The notes beneath the pieces were generated by a model. That model did not search any database. It saw only the letters and a program-made list of their open reading frames with translations, and was not told the DNA's origin. From NCBI GenBank assembly GCA_022825885.1, contig JAJDVY010000017.1:1-64000 (forward strand): a stretch of 64,000 bases of DNA, written 5' to 3'. Shown piece after piece: positions 35,118 through 44,029 of this stretch. Source of the DNA: Nitrospirales bacterium (GTDB taxonomy: Bacteria; Nitrospirota; Nitrospiria; Nitrospirales; UBA8639). The position numbers and the translations under genes were made by a program. Within the stretch, counting starts at the first letter, position 1. Every line of letters begins with the position of its first letter.

Positions 35118-35143
35118 TTTATAACGATTGGTTTATAACGATT
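35118..35143. repeat. Perfect 12-base tandem repeat upstream of the response regulator
   Basis: TTTATAACGATT occurs at 35118-35129 and again at 35132-35143, separated by GG. It lies about 110 bases upstream of the response regulator start and 220 bases upstream of the CARF gene. It could be an operator for either, or a source of -10-like TATAA elements. Confidence 0.5.
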
Positions 35144-35159
35144 CCCGCCTTTCTTCATC

Positions 35160-35230
35160 ACTTCCTCCTTGAGGGGGAGTCGGACAACCAAGAGCCTGCC
35201 CTGAGCTTGCCGAAGGGGCGTAGCCCGCCG
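35160..35230. repeat. Dispersed repeat, families B and D
   Basis: CTTCCTCCTTGAGGGGGAGTC precedes GAGCCTGCCCTGAGCTTGCC and GAAGGGGC. This is the CCTGCCCTGAGCTTG-CGAAGGGG unit seen in altered form at 11110-11162, 24060-24115 and 27115-27182. Confidence 0.6.
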
Positions 35231-35360
35231 GCGAACCGGTGGGGGCTGTAGGGAGAGGCCCTGTACTTGCCCTCTGGCCGATTCGGGACGGCACGGGGGT
35301 CGTCCCCTGCCCAGCCGGCACTTGGAGTTTGCCGGAGGGCGATGCTATAGTCTCGCCGTC

Positions 35361-36644
35361 ATGAGCGGGGAATATCGGACCAAAGCCTTACTCATAGCGG
35401 TTTCCAGTGACCCTGTCCCCGTACAGGCGTGCATCAACCGGCTCGCCCCGGAGTTCCTCTGCTTCGTCGCCTCCGAGTCCCGCAAAGCCTTGATCGAAGC
35501 CGACGTGCAACCGGCCATCACCACAATGCCGCAACGGTGGGATTGGATTCTCGCGGAAGAGTCCGAGAGTTTTACCGCGGTCCATCGCACGTTAACCAAA
35601 AGCCTGCCCGACATGTTGAAGACCTGGGGCCTGCAACCCGGAGAGCTCGTCGTGGATTTCAGCCGGGCCACGCCGGCCATCGCCGCAGCCATGGCGCTCG
35701 CCAGCCGGCCGTGGACCTCGCAAGTCGTTGGCTTGACCGAGCCGGAGAGCAACACGGACAAGCCCGCCCCGAGCGGAGCCGAAAGGCGTGACGTGGTGGC
35801 GGTCGGAGACCGGACCTTTGCCTGGGAGGAAGGGAACCCTTGGAACGGAGAAGCCGCACCGGCCCGGCGGGAAGCAGCCCTGTTATTCAATCAAGGAGCG
35901 TTTTCACCGGCAGCCAAACGGTTTCGACGAATCGAATCGTTGGTCGGAGGAAGCCTCAAACCGCTGTATCACGCTCTGGCTGATTTGGCCGATGGCTATG
36001 ACGCCTGGGAAGGCTTCAAGTACCGGGACGCCTGGGACAAACTCAAAACCGCGCACAAAGCCTTGGAATTGGCCTCGGTGTGGGGCGGACCACCCGGCAT
36101 GTCCTCTCTACTGTCCGGGGTCAAACACAACCTGAAATTTTTGGAAAGCATCGTCATGAACCCGGACGATGTCAAACTCCCCGTCGCGCATGATTTGCTT
36201 GCCCATGCCAAACGACGCGCGGAACGGGACCAGCAGATCGACTCGGCCCTTCAACTGTTGTTGCGAGCCCTGGAAGCCTATACCCAGTACCACTTGTGGA
36301 AACAGTATCGCATCAAGAGCTGGGACGTGCAGGTCGAGCAGTTACCACAGGACCTGCAGGAACCCTGCCGCACCTGTTATACCAGCGACGTGGACGGCAA
36401 GTTCCATCTCCCGCTTCAGGCCCAATTCCGTGCCCTGGCCGGGCTGGGGCATCCCATGGGGCAAACCTTCGTGACCGAGTGGACCAAGCTCAAAACCCTG
36501 TGGGATGCGGCCCATCAGAGCGTCCTGGGTCACGGATTCCAAGCCACGAAAGCCGACCGGTTTCATCAGTTCCATGCCGCGACCATCAAGCTGACCAACG
36601 TTGCCGAACCCAACTTGCCGGTCTTCCCGAAGATGACGCTGTAA
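35361..36644 (+). CDS. CARF-domain protein of the Cas02710 (PF09670/TIGR02710-like) family, without CRISPR locus
   Basis: About 427 residues from the ATG at 35361. The N-terminal 130 residues have the CARF layout: KALLIAVSSDPVPVQACIN, FLCFVASESRKALI, and VVDFSRATPAIAAAMALAS where CARF proteins normally have a D-x-T-G-G-T-K-x-M ligand-binding loop. The rest matches the Cas02710 helical region: ALLFNQGAFSPAAKRF, LADGYDAWEGFKYRDAWDKL and DSALQLLLRALEAYTQYHL. CARF proteins bind cyclic oligoadenylate made by type III CRISPR complexes; nothing of that kind is in the window. There is no recognisable HEPN RxxxxH motif. The YbgC-like gene follows after five bases. Confidence 0.75.
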   Translation: MSGEYRTKALLIAVSSDPVPVQACINRLAPEFLCFVASESRKALIEADVQPAITTMPQRWDWILAEESESFTAVHRTLTKSLPDMLKTWGLQPGELVVDFSRATPAIAAAMALASRPWTSQVVGLTEPESNTDKPAPSGAERRDVVAVGDRTFAWEEGNPWNGEAAPARREAALLFNQGAFSPAAKRFRRIESLVGGSLKPLYHALADLADGYDAWEGFKYRDAWDKLKTAHKALELASVWGGPPGMSSLLSGVKHNLKFLESIVMNPDDVKLPVAHDLLAHAKRRAERDQQIDSALQLLLRALEAYTQYHLWKQYRIKSWDVQVEQLPQDLQEPCRTCYTSDVDGKFHLPLQAQFRALAGLGHPMGQTFVTEWTKLKTLWDAAHQSVLGHGFQATKADRFHQFHAATIKLTNVAEPNLPVFPKMTL

Positions 36645-36649
36645 CGCCG

Positions 36650-37030
36650 GTGGACGTCAAAATCTATTATGAGGACACCGACTGCGGCGGCGTGGTGTAT
36701 TACGCCAACTACCTCAAATATTTTGAACGGGCGAGAACCGAATACCTGCTCGCACACGGGATCTCCGTTGCGGAGCTTCAGCAGCAAGGCATCTACTTCC
36801 TGGTCACCCATGCGGAAGTCTTCTACCGCTCGGCGGCGCATTACGGAGAAACCCTCCACGTCGGAACGGTCGCCGCGGCATCACGCAAAACCGCCGTCAC
36901 CTTCTCCCACACGATTCGAGAAACAACCAGCCAACGCCTGATCGTCGAAGGTTCCGCCACCCTCGTCACAGTCGACGCGAAGGGGAAAATCATCAAGCGC
37001 CCACCCCAATTGCAGGCGATGTTTGAGTAG
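36650..37030 (+). CDS. YbgC/FadM-family acyl-CoA thioesterase
   Basis: About 126 residues from the GTG at 36650, five bases after the CARF gene stop. The hot-dog fold signature with catalytic aspartate is YYEDTDCGGVVYYANYLKYFERAR, followed by FLVTHAEVFYRSAAHYGETL. The length and motif fit the YbgC family often linked to the Tol-Pal system, but no tol genes are near. The frame continues upstream inside the CARF gene, where it is a shadow. Tight spacing implies co-expression with the CARF protein. Confidence 0.85.
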   Translation: MDVKIYYEDTDCGGVVYYANYLKYFERARTEYLLAHGISVAELQQQGIYFLVTHAEVFYRSAAHYGETLHVGTVAAASRKTAVTFSHTIRETTSQRLIVEGSATLVTVDAKGKIIKRPPQLQAMFE

Positions 37031-37373
37031 CCCATTCCCCCGTAGCCGCGCGATCTTATCGCGCTTGTCGTTTCCCCTCTTTTGTAAGGAGGGGTGAAGG
37101 GGAGGTAGAGGCATCCGCCTTCCCTCGCTATCCCGCTTTTGCTGTTTCTTTTTTCTGTCATCCCCGACCCGATCGGGGATCCAGTGTCTTTGCTCCTCCT
37201 GACCGGTATAACGATCAACTCAACTGCGTTTAGGAACCTCTGATTTATGGTGATAGCGGGATGCAAGGCAAGGCGTCCCGCAGCGAGGCCCGAGGCTTAT
37301 CAACCAGATAGGCGAGGGTTGAGCGAGGACACAACGCCGCCATGCGCCCGATAGCGCCATAAGGCAGAGGGTC
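37031..37373. other. Gene-free region with a family A repeat
   Basis: 343 bases between two convergent genes. It contains a family B-like stretch near 37070-37105 (CCCCTCTTTTGTAAGGAGGG), the family A unit at 37155-37190, and a GC-rich stretch around 37255-37365 with no gene. Nothing else is recognised. Confidence 0.55.
37155..37190. repeat. Dispersed palindromic repeat, family A, copy 3
   Basis: CTGTCATCCCCGACCCGATC then GGGGATCCAGTGTCTT. Except for one base it matches the reverse complement of 11250-11282 over the core and is nearly identical to 8865-8896. Confidence 0.75.
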
Positions 37374-37724
37374 CTAGGGCTTTTCCCGAAACACCCACGC
37401 CAAATACATCCCGCCGATCGCGATCGTCACCAGTTCCACGGTCTGGAGGATGCGGCTCACCACAGCCTCAGGCTCCGGCGGCGACAGGATGAAATGCATA
37501 CCCAGGTAGGCAGGAGGAGAACCCGGCGGCGATTCCCACGGCGGAAAGAGGACAGCCAACACCAACAGCCCCGCCATGACGTACAAGATCCGAAGATTCA
37601 GGATTTCCTTGGCTCGATCCTCAGTCTGTGACTCCCGAACAAGCCGCTTCCCGCAACCGGTGCAAAACCGGGCCTCCGCAGCCAATTCATGCCCGCAAAC
37701 CTGACACGTCTGCCCGTTCATCAC
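37374..37724 (-). CDS. Zinc-ribbon membrane protein
   Basis: 116 residues. The N-terminal zinc ribbon has CQVCG and CTGCGKRL pairs. Two membrane helices follow: ILYVMAGLLVLAVLF and VELVTIAIGGMYLAWVF, separated by a Pro-rich loop (PPWESPPGSPPAY). Function unknown. It is a single gene on the left edge of the defence island. Confidence 0.65.
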   Translation of the reverse strand: MMNGQTCQVCGHELAAEARFCTGCGKRLVRESQTEDRAKEILNLRILYVMAGLLVLAVLFPPWESPPGSPPAYLGMHFILSPPEPEAVVSRILQTVELVTIAIGGMYLAWVFREKP

Positions 37725-37916
37725 GTTAGATTATAAACGAGCGTAGAGAAATTGCCAGCGGGGAAAAGTAAGAGCCAAGGCCGTCGGGGTCGGTGCCTGT
37801 CGGGAAACGGTTTCAAAAGAGTCGCCTGGCGGGGTAAGATTGCAATACAATCGTATCAAGGGAGCAGGCTAAATCCCATGACAATCTGGTCGATATACTA
37901 GCAAGGAGTGATAACG

Positions 37917-38975
37917 ATGTTAATGAGCCTCAACATAAACAATTATCGCATATTTAACGAATTAGAAATGAACCGCTTGGACCGCATTAACCTCATAGTC
38001 GGCAGAAACAACTCCGGCAAGACGACATTGCTCGAAGCGATCTTTCTGCTAGCTGGAGCTGGGAATGCCGAAATGGCCCTGAATACCTATGTCATTCGTG
38101 GCCCAGACCAAGGTGTCCCAATCAACCAAAAGACTGGTCAGACCTTTTGGAAGCCGATGTTCTCCGCACTCAACACGAGCAATCCTGTGCAAATCACCGG
38201 GCATGATGTAGTACACGGCCCCTTGACCCTAGACATTACCTCGGAGCGGCAAGAACAAGGTACTATTGAGTTTCCTATAGATGGTCCCGATAGTGATCCT
38301 GTGGCAGACCTTCTTGGCCACCGTTCGCTTGTGTTTCACTATAGAGGCTCTGGAAACAAACAAGTCGAAAGCCGCATACGTACAAAGAAACAAGAATTCG
38401 AACTCAAGCAAGGTAATATAGAGCCACCATTTTTGGCCGCAATTGTCGAACCTCGTGCAGGGAATACCCATGAAGACGCTATTCGGCTGGGAACGCTGAG
38501 GAGGCAGAAACAGGGCCATGTGCTCCTGAAAGCCCTCAAGGTTATTGAGCCGAAACTCCAAAGCATCGAGGACAATTCGTCCAGTGGGGCTCCCATGATC
38601 TGGGGAGATGTCGGTTTATCCGAACTGATACCTTTACCGACAATGGGTGAAGGCATGACTCGGATCGCCAGAATTGTTCTAGCCATAGCCGCCTCGCCTG
38701 ATGGCATAGTCCTGTTGGATGAGATCGAAACAGGACTACATCATTCCGTGTTACCTAAAGTCTGGGAAGTCATTGATACTGCCGCAAAGCAGTTTAATGC
38801 ACAGATATTTGCGACCACACACAGCTTCGAATGTGTAGAAGCGGCACACCAATCTTTGGGAATGAATGATTTTCTCCTGCACCGGCTCGAAGCCAACGGC
38901 GCGGAGAATCGTTGCGTGACTTATGAACCAGAAGCAATCACTGCTGCACTCCAACACCCCCTGGAGATTCGTTAA
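37917..38975 (+). CDS. AAA family ATPase (AAA_15/AAA_21-like), first gene of a putative defence pair
   Basis: About 352 residues from the ATG at 37917, which has AAGGAG eight bases upstream; an earlier GTG overlaps that site. The SMC/ABC-type ATPase has MSLNINNYRIFNELE, Walker A VGRNNSGKTT, a signature-like PLPTMGEGMTRIARIVLAI, Walker B IVLLDEIETGLHH and the switch histidine in FATTHSFEC. It encodes no nuclease domain itself. The next gene, two bases downstream, is DUF3226 Toprim-like, so together they look like a split OLD/PARIS-type system. The region is AT-richer than its surroundings. Confidence 0.8.
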   Translation: MLMSLNINNYRIFNELEMNRLDRINLIVGRNNSGKTTLLEAIFLLAGAGNAEMALNTYVIRGPDQGVPINQKTGQTFWKPMFSALNTSNPVQITGHDVVHGPLTLDITSERQEQGTIEFPIDGPDSDPVADLLGHRSLVFHYRGSGNKQVESRIRTKKQEFELKQGNIEPPFLAAIVEPRAGNTHEDAIRLGTLRRQKQGHVLLKALKVIEPKLQSIEDNSSSGAPMIWGDVGLSELIPLPTMGEGMTRIARIVLAIAASPDGIVLLDEIETGLHHSVLPKVWEVIDTAAKQFNAQIFATTHSFECVEAAHQSLGMNDFLLHRLEANGAENRCVTYEPEAITAALQHPLEIR

Positions 38976-38977
38976 TC

Positions 38978-39601
38978 ATGACAGAACAAAAACCACGGAT
39001 TCCGCAAATCTCCTCAAATATCCAACTTCTCGTCGAGGGTAACGATCACAAGAATTTCTTTGGAGCGTTTCTCGAACATCTCTCTCTTGTGGATGTCCAA
39101 ATTCATGATTTCGGAGGAGTTAATAACCTGCGTAATTTCTTGCTTGCGCTTGTTAGAGCGGAAAGGTTTCGTGAGACCGTTCAGACTATCGGCATCGTTC
39201 GTGATGCAGAGGAGGACGAGAATGCGGCGTTCCAAAGCGTACAGTCTTCGCTACGGAATGCCAAATTATCGGTGCCAAATCGTCACGGAGAACGTACTGA
39301 AGACAGTCCTGCGGTAACGGTGCTGATCTTGCCAGGCGATGGCCGCGAAGGAATGCTGGAAACCCTGCTTTGTCAGAGCATTGAAGACAGTCCGGAGAAA
39401 ACCTGCATCGACACCTTCTTGAAGTGTATCAGCAAGTTACATGGTGAGGATATCAAACGACCAGACAAAGCCTTCGTTCATGCCTACTTGGCAAGCCGCC
39501 CCGACCCTCATGTCTCCGTTGGTGTGGCGGCGAAAAAGAAGTATTGGGATTTGGACCATAGCGTGCTTGATGGCATTAGACGCTTTCTGCGTCAACTGTA
39601 A
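38978..39601 (+). CDS. DUF3226-like Toprim-type protein, second gene of the pair
   Basis: 207 residues, starting two bases after the ATPase stop. The N-terminal QLLVEGNDHKNFFGAFLEH supplies the first acidic residue of a Toprim fold, and IGIVRDAEEDENAAF the second acidic cluster, as in DUF3226 proteins. VTVLILPGDGREGMLETLL follows. Toprim partners of such ATPases are nucleases in OLD and PARIS. This pairing therefore suggests an effector, but activity is not shown by sequence alone. Confidence 0.75.
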   Translation: MTEQKPRIPQISSNIQLLVEGNDHKNFFGAFLEHLSLVDVQIHDFGGVNNLRNFLLALVRAERFRETVQTIGIVRDAEEDENAAFQSVQSSLRNAKLSVPNRHGERTEDSPAVTVLILPGDGREGMLETLLCQSIEDSPEKTCIDTFLKCISKLHGEDIKRPDKAFVHAYLASRPDPHVSVGVAAKKKYWDLDHSVLDGIRRFLRQL

Positions 39602-39704
39602 ACAATGGGGTGGCGTCTTCAGTTTTGGAAGAAGCGAGAGCGTGCGAGACCTTTCTGTAGGCCATAGTTTCCCTTTTATGTATACAAACCCATAAGACCC
39701 CATC

Positions 39705-42473
39705 ATGGACCATGCGAATCAAACCCCGGAACAAAAAGCCCGGGACAACATTGATAGGATGTTGGGTGATGCGGGCTGGGTCGTACAAGACAAAGAACAT
39801 ATCAACTTTAATGTTGGGCAAGGGGTGGCCATCAGAGAATATCAGACAGATATTGGCCCGGCGGATTATGTGCTGTTTGTGGATCGTCAACCGGTAGGGA
39901 TTATTGAGGCCAAGAAAGAAGAAGAAGGGCATGCCCTCACTTGGGCGGAAACACAGGCCAAGGATTACGCCAAGGCAAAATTAAAATGGATTGCCAAGGG
40001 CAAACCCCTTCCCTTCATCTATGAAAGCACGGGTATCCTGACACGATTCCGAGACGAGCGCGATCCGAAACCCCGGTCCCAGCCGGCATTTTCGTTTCAC
40101 CGACCCGAAACATTCAAGACATGGATTTCACAGCCTAAGACTCTGCGTTCCCGCTTATTGGATCTTCCCGTTCTCAATACTGAAGGATTGCGGGACTGCC
40201 AGATTAAGGCGATCAATAATCTGGAAACATCTTTCAAAGAGAACCACCCGCGCGCCTTGATCCAGATGGCCACCGGCTCTGGGAAGACCTTTACGGCCAT
40301 CACGTTCATCTACCGATTGCTCAAATTTGCCGATGCGAAACGAATCCTCTTTCTGGTGGATACCAAAAATCTTGGCGAGCAGGCTGAACAGGAGTTCATG
40401 GCCTATGAGCCCAATGATGACAATCGGACATTCACTGAGTTGTATAACGTGCAGCGCCTTAAATCCGGTTATATAGCTTCAGATATTCAGGTTTGTATCA
40501 GCACCATTCAGCGGCTGTACTCTATCCTGAAGGGGGAGCCGTTAGAGGAGACCGCTGAACTGGAAAATCCTGCCGAACGTGTTGAATCTAAGCCTCCCAT
40601 GCCCGTGATTTATAACGGGAAGATTCCTATTGAGTTCTTTGATTTCGTCGTCATTGATGAGTGTCATCGGTCGATCTACAACCTCTGGCAGCAGGTTTTG
40701 GAGTATTTTGATACGTTTCTTATTGGCTTAACCGCAACCCCAGACAAGCGCACCTTCGGTTTCTTCAATGAAAATATCGTCAGTGAATATGCCCATGAAG
40801 AGGCCGTGGCTGATGGCGTGAATGTGGGATACGACGTTTACACCATCGAAACGGAAATTACCCGAAGAGGGGCGAGTATGACGGCCAAGGAATATGTGGA
40901 GATGCGGGACCGTTTGACCCGAAAAAAACGATGGGAGGAGTTAGACGAAGAAGTCGAATATTTACCCAGGGATTTGGACAGGGACGTGGTCAATCCCAGC
41001 CAGATCCGAAACGTCATTCGGACGTTCCGTGAGAAACTTCCTGAAATTTTCCCAGGACGGAAAGAGATCCCCAAAACTCTGATCTTTGCCAAGACCAATA
41101 GCCATGCCGACGATATTATCCAGATCGTTCGGGAGCAGTTTGGGGAAGACAACGAATTCTGCAAAAAAGTGACGTATCAGACGGAAGAAGACCCAAAATC
41201 CGTTTTGGCTCAATTTCGAAATGATTTCAATCCCCGTATTGCGGTGACTGTAGACATGATCGCGACGGGGACCGATGTCAAACCACTGGAATGCTTGCTC
41301 TTCATACGCGACGTGAAAAGCCGCAACTACTTCGAACAAATGAAGGGACGGGGAACTCGCATCCTGGAGTATGACGACCTCAAAAAAGTGACACCTTCAA
41401 CGCACAGCGCCAAGACCCACTTTGTGATTGTGGATGCCGTTGGTGTGACGAAATCCCTGAAAACGGATAGCCGGCCACTGGAGAAAAAACCTAGCGTGCC
41501 CCTGAAAGATCTTCTCTCTGCCGTCATGATGGGGGCACGGGATGAAGAAACCATTTCTTCCCTGGCTAACCGCCTAGCCCGGCTTTCCAAACAACTAAGT
41601 GACGACGAACACAAACAGATAGCAGAAAAGACCGAGGGCAAGACCATCAATCACGTTGTGCGTGGCTTACTCGATGCCCTTAATCCTGACACACAGGAGA
41701 AAAAGGCCCGTGAGGTGAATAACCTCGCTTCCAACCAAGTTCCTTCGGAAGGACAGCTCAAAACAGCTAAGGAAGAACTGCTGAAAGAGGCCACAAGCGT
41801 TTTTACCGGTGAACTGAATACGTTGTTTGAAAATATCCGCCGAAGCCACGAACAAATCATTGATACGGCGAACATAGACACGGTGGAATTTGCCGGGTGG
41901 GATAAAGAGGCCAAGGAGAAAGCCCAGGCACTCATACAGGATTTCACGTCTTACCTCGAAGCACACAAGGATGAGATCACGGCGCTACGTATCTTCTATA
42001 ACCAGCCTTACCGACGACGAGAATTGACGTATCAGATGATCAAGGATGTTCTGGAACGGCTGAAGCAGGAGAAGCCCAACCTCGCACCGCTACGGGTCTG
42101 GCAGGCCTATAAACAATTGGACGACTATAAAGGCCAAGAGCCGGTGAGTGAGCTGACGGCCCTCGTGGCACTGATCCGGCGTGCCTGCGGCATTGATGCC
42201 AACCTTTCACCCTATTCGGACACCGTTCGCCGGAACTTTCAGAACTGGATCATGCAGCGCCATAGTGGGTCAGGCACGAAATTCAATGAAGAACAGATGC
42301 ACTGGTTGCATATGATCCGCGACCATATTGCCGGTTCTTTTCATCTGGATCGAGAGGATCTTGATTATGCTCCATTTGACGCCCAGGGTGGCTTGGGGCG
42401 CATGGCGCAGTTGTTCGGTGATGAGATGATGAATCAGGTGATTGAAGAGATGAATGAGGCGTTAGTGGCATGA
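39705..42473 (+). CDS. hsdR: Type I restriction enzyme, restriction subunit HsdR (EcoEI-like)
   Basis: 922 residues. The N-terminal nuclease region has IGPADYVLFVDRQPVGIIEAKKEEEG, a PD-(D/E)xK motif. The helicase motor follows: QMATGSGKTFTAITF (Walker A), VVIDECHRSIYN (DECH), LIGLTATPDKRTFGFF, and motif VI near QMKGRGTRILEY. The C-terminus (DLDYAPFDAQGGLGRM...MNEALVA) matches EcoEI-type HsdR. It translocates DNA and cuts it when the recognition site is unmethylated. Its stop overlaps the hsdS start (ATGA). Confidence 0.95.
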   Translation: MDHANQTPEQKARDNIDRMLGDAGWVVQDKEHINFNVGQGVAIREYQTDIGPADYVLFVDRQPVGIIEAKKEEEGHALTWAETQAKDYAKAKLKWIAKGKPLPFIYESTGILTRFRDERDPKPRSQPAFSFHRPETFKTWISQPKTLRSRLLDLPVLNTEGLRDCQIKAINNLETSFKENHPRALIQMATGSGKTFTAITFIYRLLKFADAKRILFLVDTKNLGEQAEQEFMAYEPNDDNRTFTELYNVQRLKSGYIASDIQVCISTIQRLYSILKGEPLEETAELENPAERVESKPPMPVIYNGKIPIEFFDFVVIDECHRSIYNLWQQVLEYFDTFLIGLTATPDKRTFGFFNENIVSEYAHEEAVADGVNVGYDVYTIETEITRRGASMTAKEYVEMRDRLTRKKRWEELDEEVEYLPRDLDRDVVNPSQIRNVIRTFREKLPEIFPGRKEIPKTLIFAKTNSHADDIIQIVREQFGEDNEFCKKVTYQTEEDPKSVLAQFRNDFNPRIAVTVDMIATGTDVKPLECLLFIRDVKSRNYFEQMKGRGTRILEYDDLKKVTPSTHSAKTHFVIVDAVGVTKSLKTDSRPLEKKPSVPLKDLLSAVMMGARDEETISSLANRLARLSKQLSDDEHKQIAEKTEGKTINHVVRGLLDALNPDTQEKKAREVNNLASNQVPSEGQLKTAKEELLKEATSVFTGELNTLFENIRRSHEQIIDTANIDTVEFAGWDKEAKEKAQALIQDFTSYLEAHKDEITALRIFYNQPYRRRELTYQMIKDVLERLKQEKPNLAPLRVWQAYKQLDDYKGQEPVSELTALVALIRRACGIDANLSPYSDTVRRNFQNWIMQRHSGSGTKFNEEQMHWLHMIRDHIAGSFHLDREDLDYAPFDAQGGLGRMAQLFGDEMMNQVIEEMNEALVA

Positions 42474-44029
42474 TTATAAAACACCAGACGATTCCTACTA
42501 ACTGGGTCATGGCGCCTTTGTGTGAAGTGGCAGAAATTAACCCTAGATTAGACAAATCAGCCTTTGCAGAGGATGTGAAAGTTTCATTCGTTCCTATGCC
42601 AGCGGTTGAGGCGGAGTCAGGAAAGATAGATGTAAGCCAAATAAGGACATTTGGTGAGGTGAAAAAAGGGTATACACCTTTTAAAAAGGAAGATGTTCTT
42701 TTTGCAAAAATCACGCCCTGTATGGAAAACGGTAAAATGGCCGTAGTTCCAGACCTCCACAATAGCATTGGTTTTGGTTCAACGGAATTCCATGTTTTGC
42801 GTTCTAACCGTGGCATAGAACCAAATTTTCTATACTACTTTGTCTCTTCAAAACGTTTCCGATTTGACGCTGAGCATAATATGGCAGGCGCAGTTGGCCA
42901 GAAACGGGTTCCTACCATCTATCTGAAAAGTTGTAACATTCCGTTACCTCCTAGCATTGAACAGCGGCGCATCGTTTCCAAACTTGAAGAGTTGTTATCC
43001 GAACTGGAAAAAGGGATTGAATCCTTCAAAACGGCACGCGAGCAGTTAATAGTTTATCGTCAGACGGTTCTGAAACACGCTTTTGAAGGCAGGCTGACCG
43101 AAGAATGGCGCAAGAAACACGCCGATGAACTGGAGCCCGCTGAAATACTGCTGGAGAAAATCAAAGCCGAGCGCGAACAACGCTACCGCCAACAGCTAAA
43201 AGACTGGAACCGAGCGGTCAAAGCCTGGGAGGCCGGTGGCAAGGAAGGCAAAAAACCCACGAAACCCGGTAAGCCCAAGGAACTCCCCCCGCTCACAGAA
43301 GCAGAATTATCAGAGCTACCGAAACTGCCTGGCTGTTATTTGTATTCATATCTTGCAGCTCTTGGCGTTCTCGCGAGAGGGAAATCGAAACATAGGCCAC
43401 GAAACGACCCAAAGCTATTTGGTGGGAGGTATCCTTTTATACAGACAAGTGAAGTAAAAGCAGCAAACCAGAAAATCCGTAGTCATTCGCAAACATATAA
43501 CGAGACTGGATTGGCACAAAGCAAGCTCTGGCCTAAGGGAACGCTGTGTATAACCATTGCTGCAAATATTGCCGAAACCGCATTCTTAGACATAGAAGCA
43601 TGTTTTCCAGATAGTATAGTTGGATTTACCGAGTTTCCTGACATTACCAATTCAAAATATATTGAACTTTTCTTCAGATTCGCGCGCAAAAAAATCGAGG
43701 CCTATGCGCCTGCTACAGCTCAAAAGAATATAAATCTTACAACTCTAGAAAATTTGATCATTCCCTATTGTTCAATAAATGAGCAACAACAAATCGTTCA
43801 ACAAATTGCATCCCGCCTCTCTGTCGTAGAAAAACTGGAACAAGACATTGAGGATGGCCTGAAACAAGCTGAAGCCCTACGGCAAAGCCTTTTGAAGAAG
43901 GCCTTTGAGGGCAAGCTAGTACCGCAAGATCCTAATGATGAACCTGCTAGTATTTTGCTAGAGCGGATCAAGGCTGAGAAGGCCAAGCTGAAAAGGAAAG
44001 CCTTGAAAAAGAAGACCGTAGCTGTATGA
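42470..44029 (+). CDS. hsdS: Type I restriction enzyme, specificity subunit HsdS
   Basis: 519 residues, longer than the usual 400-450. Two target recognition domains are visible: the first from WVMAPLCEVAEINPRLDK to IPLPPSIEQRRIVSKLEELLSELEKGIESF, and the second around PFIQTSEVKAANQKI to ENLIIPYCSINEQQQIVQQIASRLSVVEKLEQDIEDG. Each ends in a conserved coiled-coil helix. A charged segment of about 70 residues between them (EKIKAEREQRYRQQLKDWN...KPTKPGKPKELPPL) accounts for the extra length. It overlaps hsdR and hsdM by four bases at each end, so the three are one operon. Confidence 0.93.
   Translation: MIIKHQTIPTNWVMAPLCEVAEINPRLDKSAFAEDVKVSFVPMPAVEAESGKIDVSQIRTFGEVKKGYTPFKKEDVLFAKITPCMENGKMAVVPDLHNSIGFGSTEFHVLRSNRGIEPNFLYYFVSSKRFRFDAEHNMAGAVGQKRVPTIYLKSCNIPLPPSIEQRRIVSKLEELLSELEKGIESFKTAREQLIVYRQTVLKHAFEGRLTEEWRKKHADELEPAEILLEKIKAEREQRYRQQLKDWNRAVKAWEAGGKEGKKPTKPGKPKELPPLTEAELSELPKLPGCYLYSYLAALGVLARGKSKHRPRNDPKLFGGRYPFIQTSEVKAANQKIRSHSQTYNETGLAQSKLWPKGTLCITIAANIAETAFLDIEACFPDSIVGFTEFPDITNSKYIELFFRFARKKIEAYAPATAQKNINLTTLENLIIPYCSINEQQQIVQQIASRLSVVEKLEQDIEDGLKQAEALRQSLLKKAFEGKLVPQDPNDEPASILLERIKAEKAKLKRKALKKKTVAV

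Noticed and set aside
36296-36649. N-terminal 118 codons of the thioesterase frame
   Set aside because: They overlap the end of the CARF gene in another frame; hot-dog homology begins only at the GTG at 36650.
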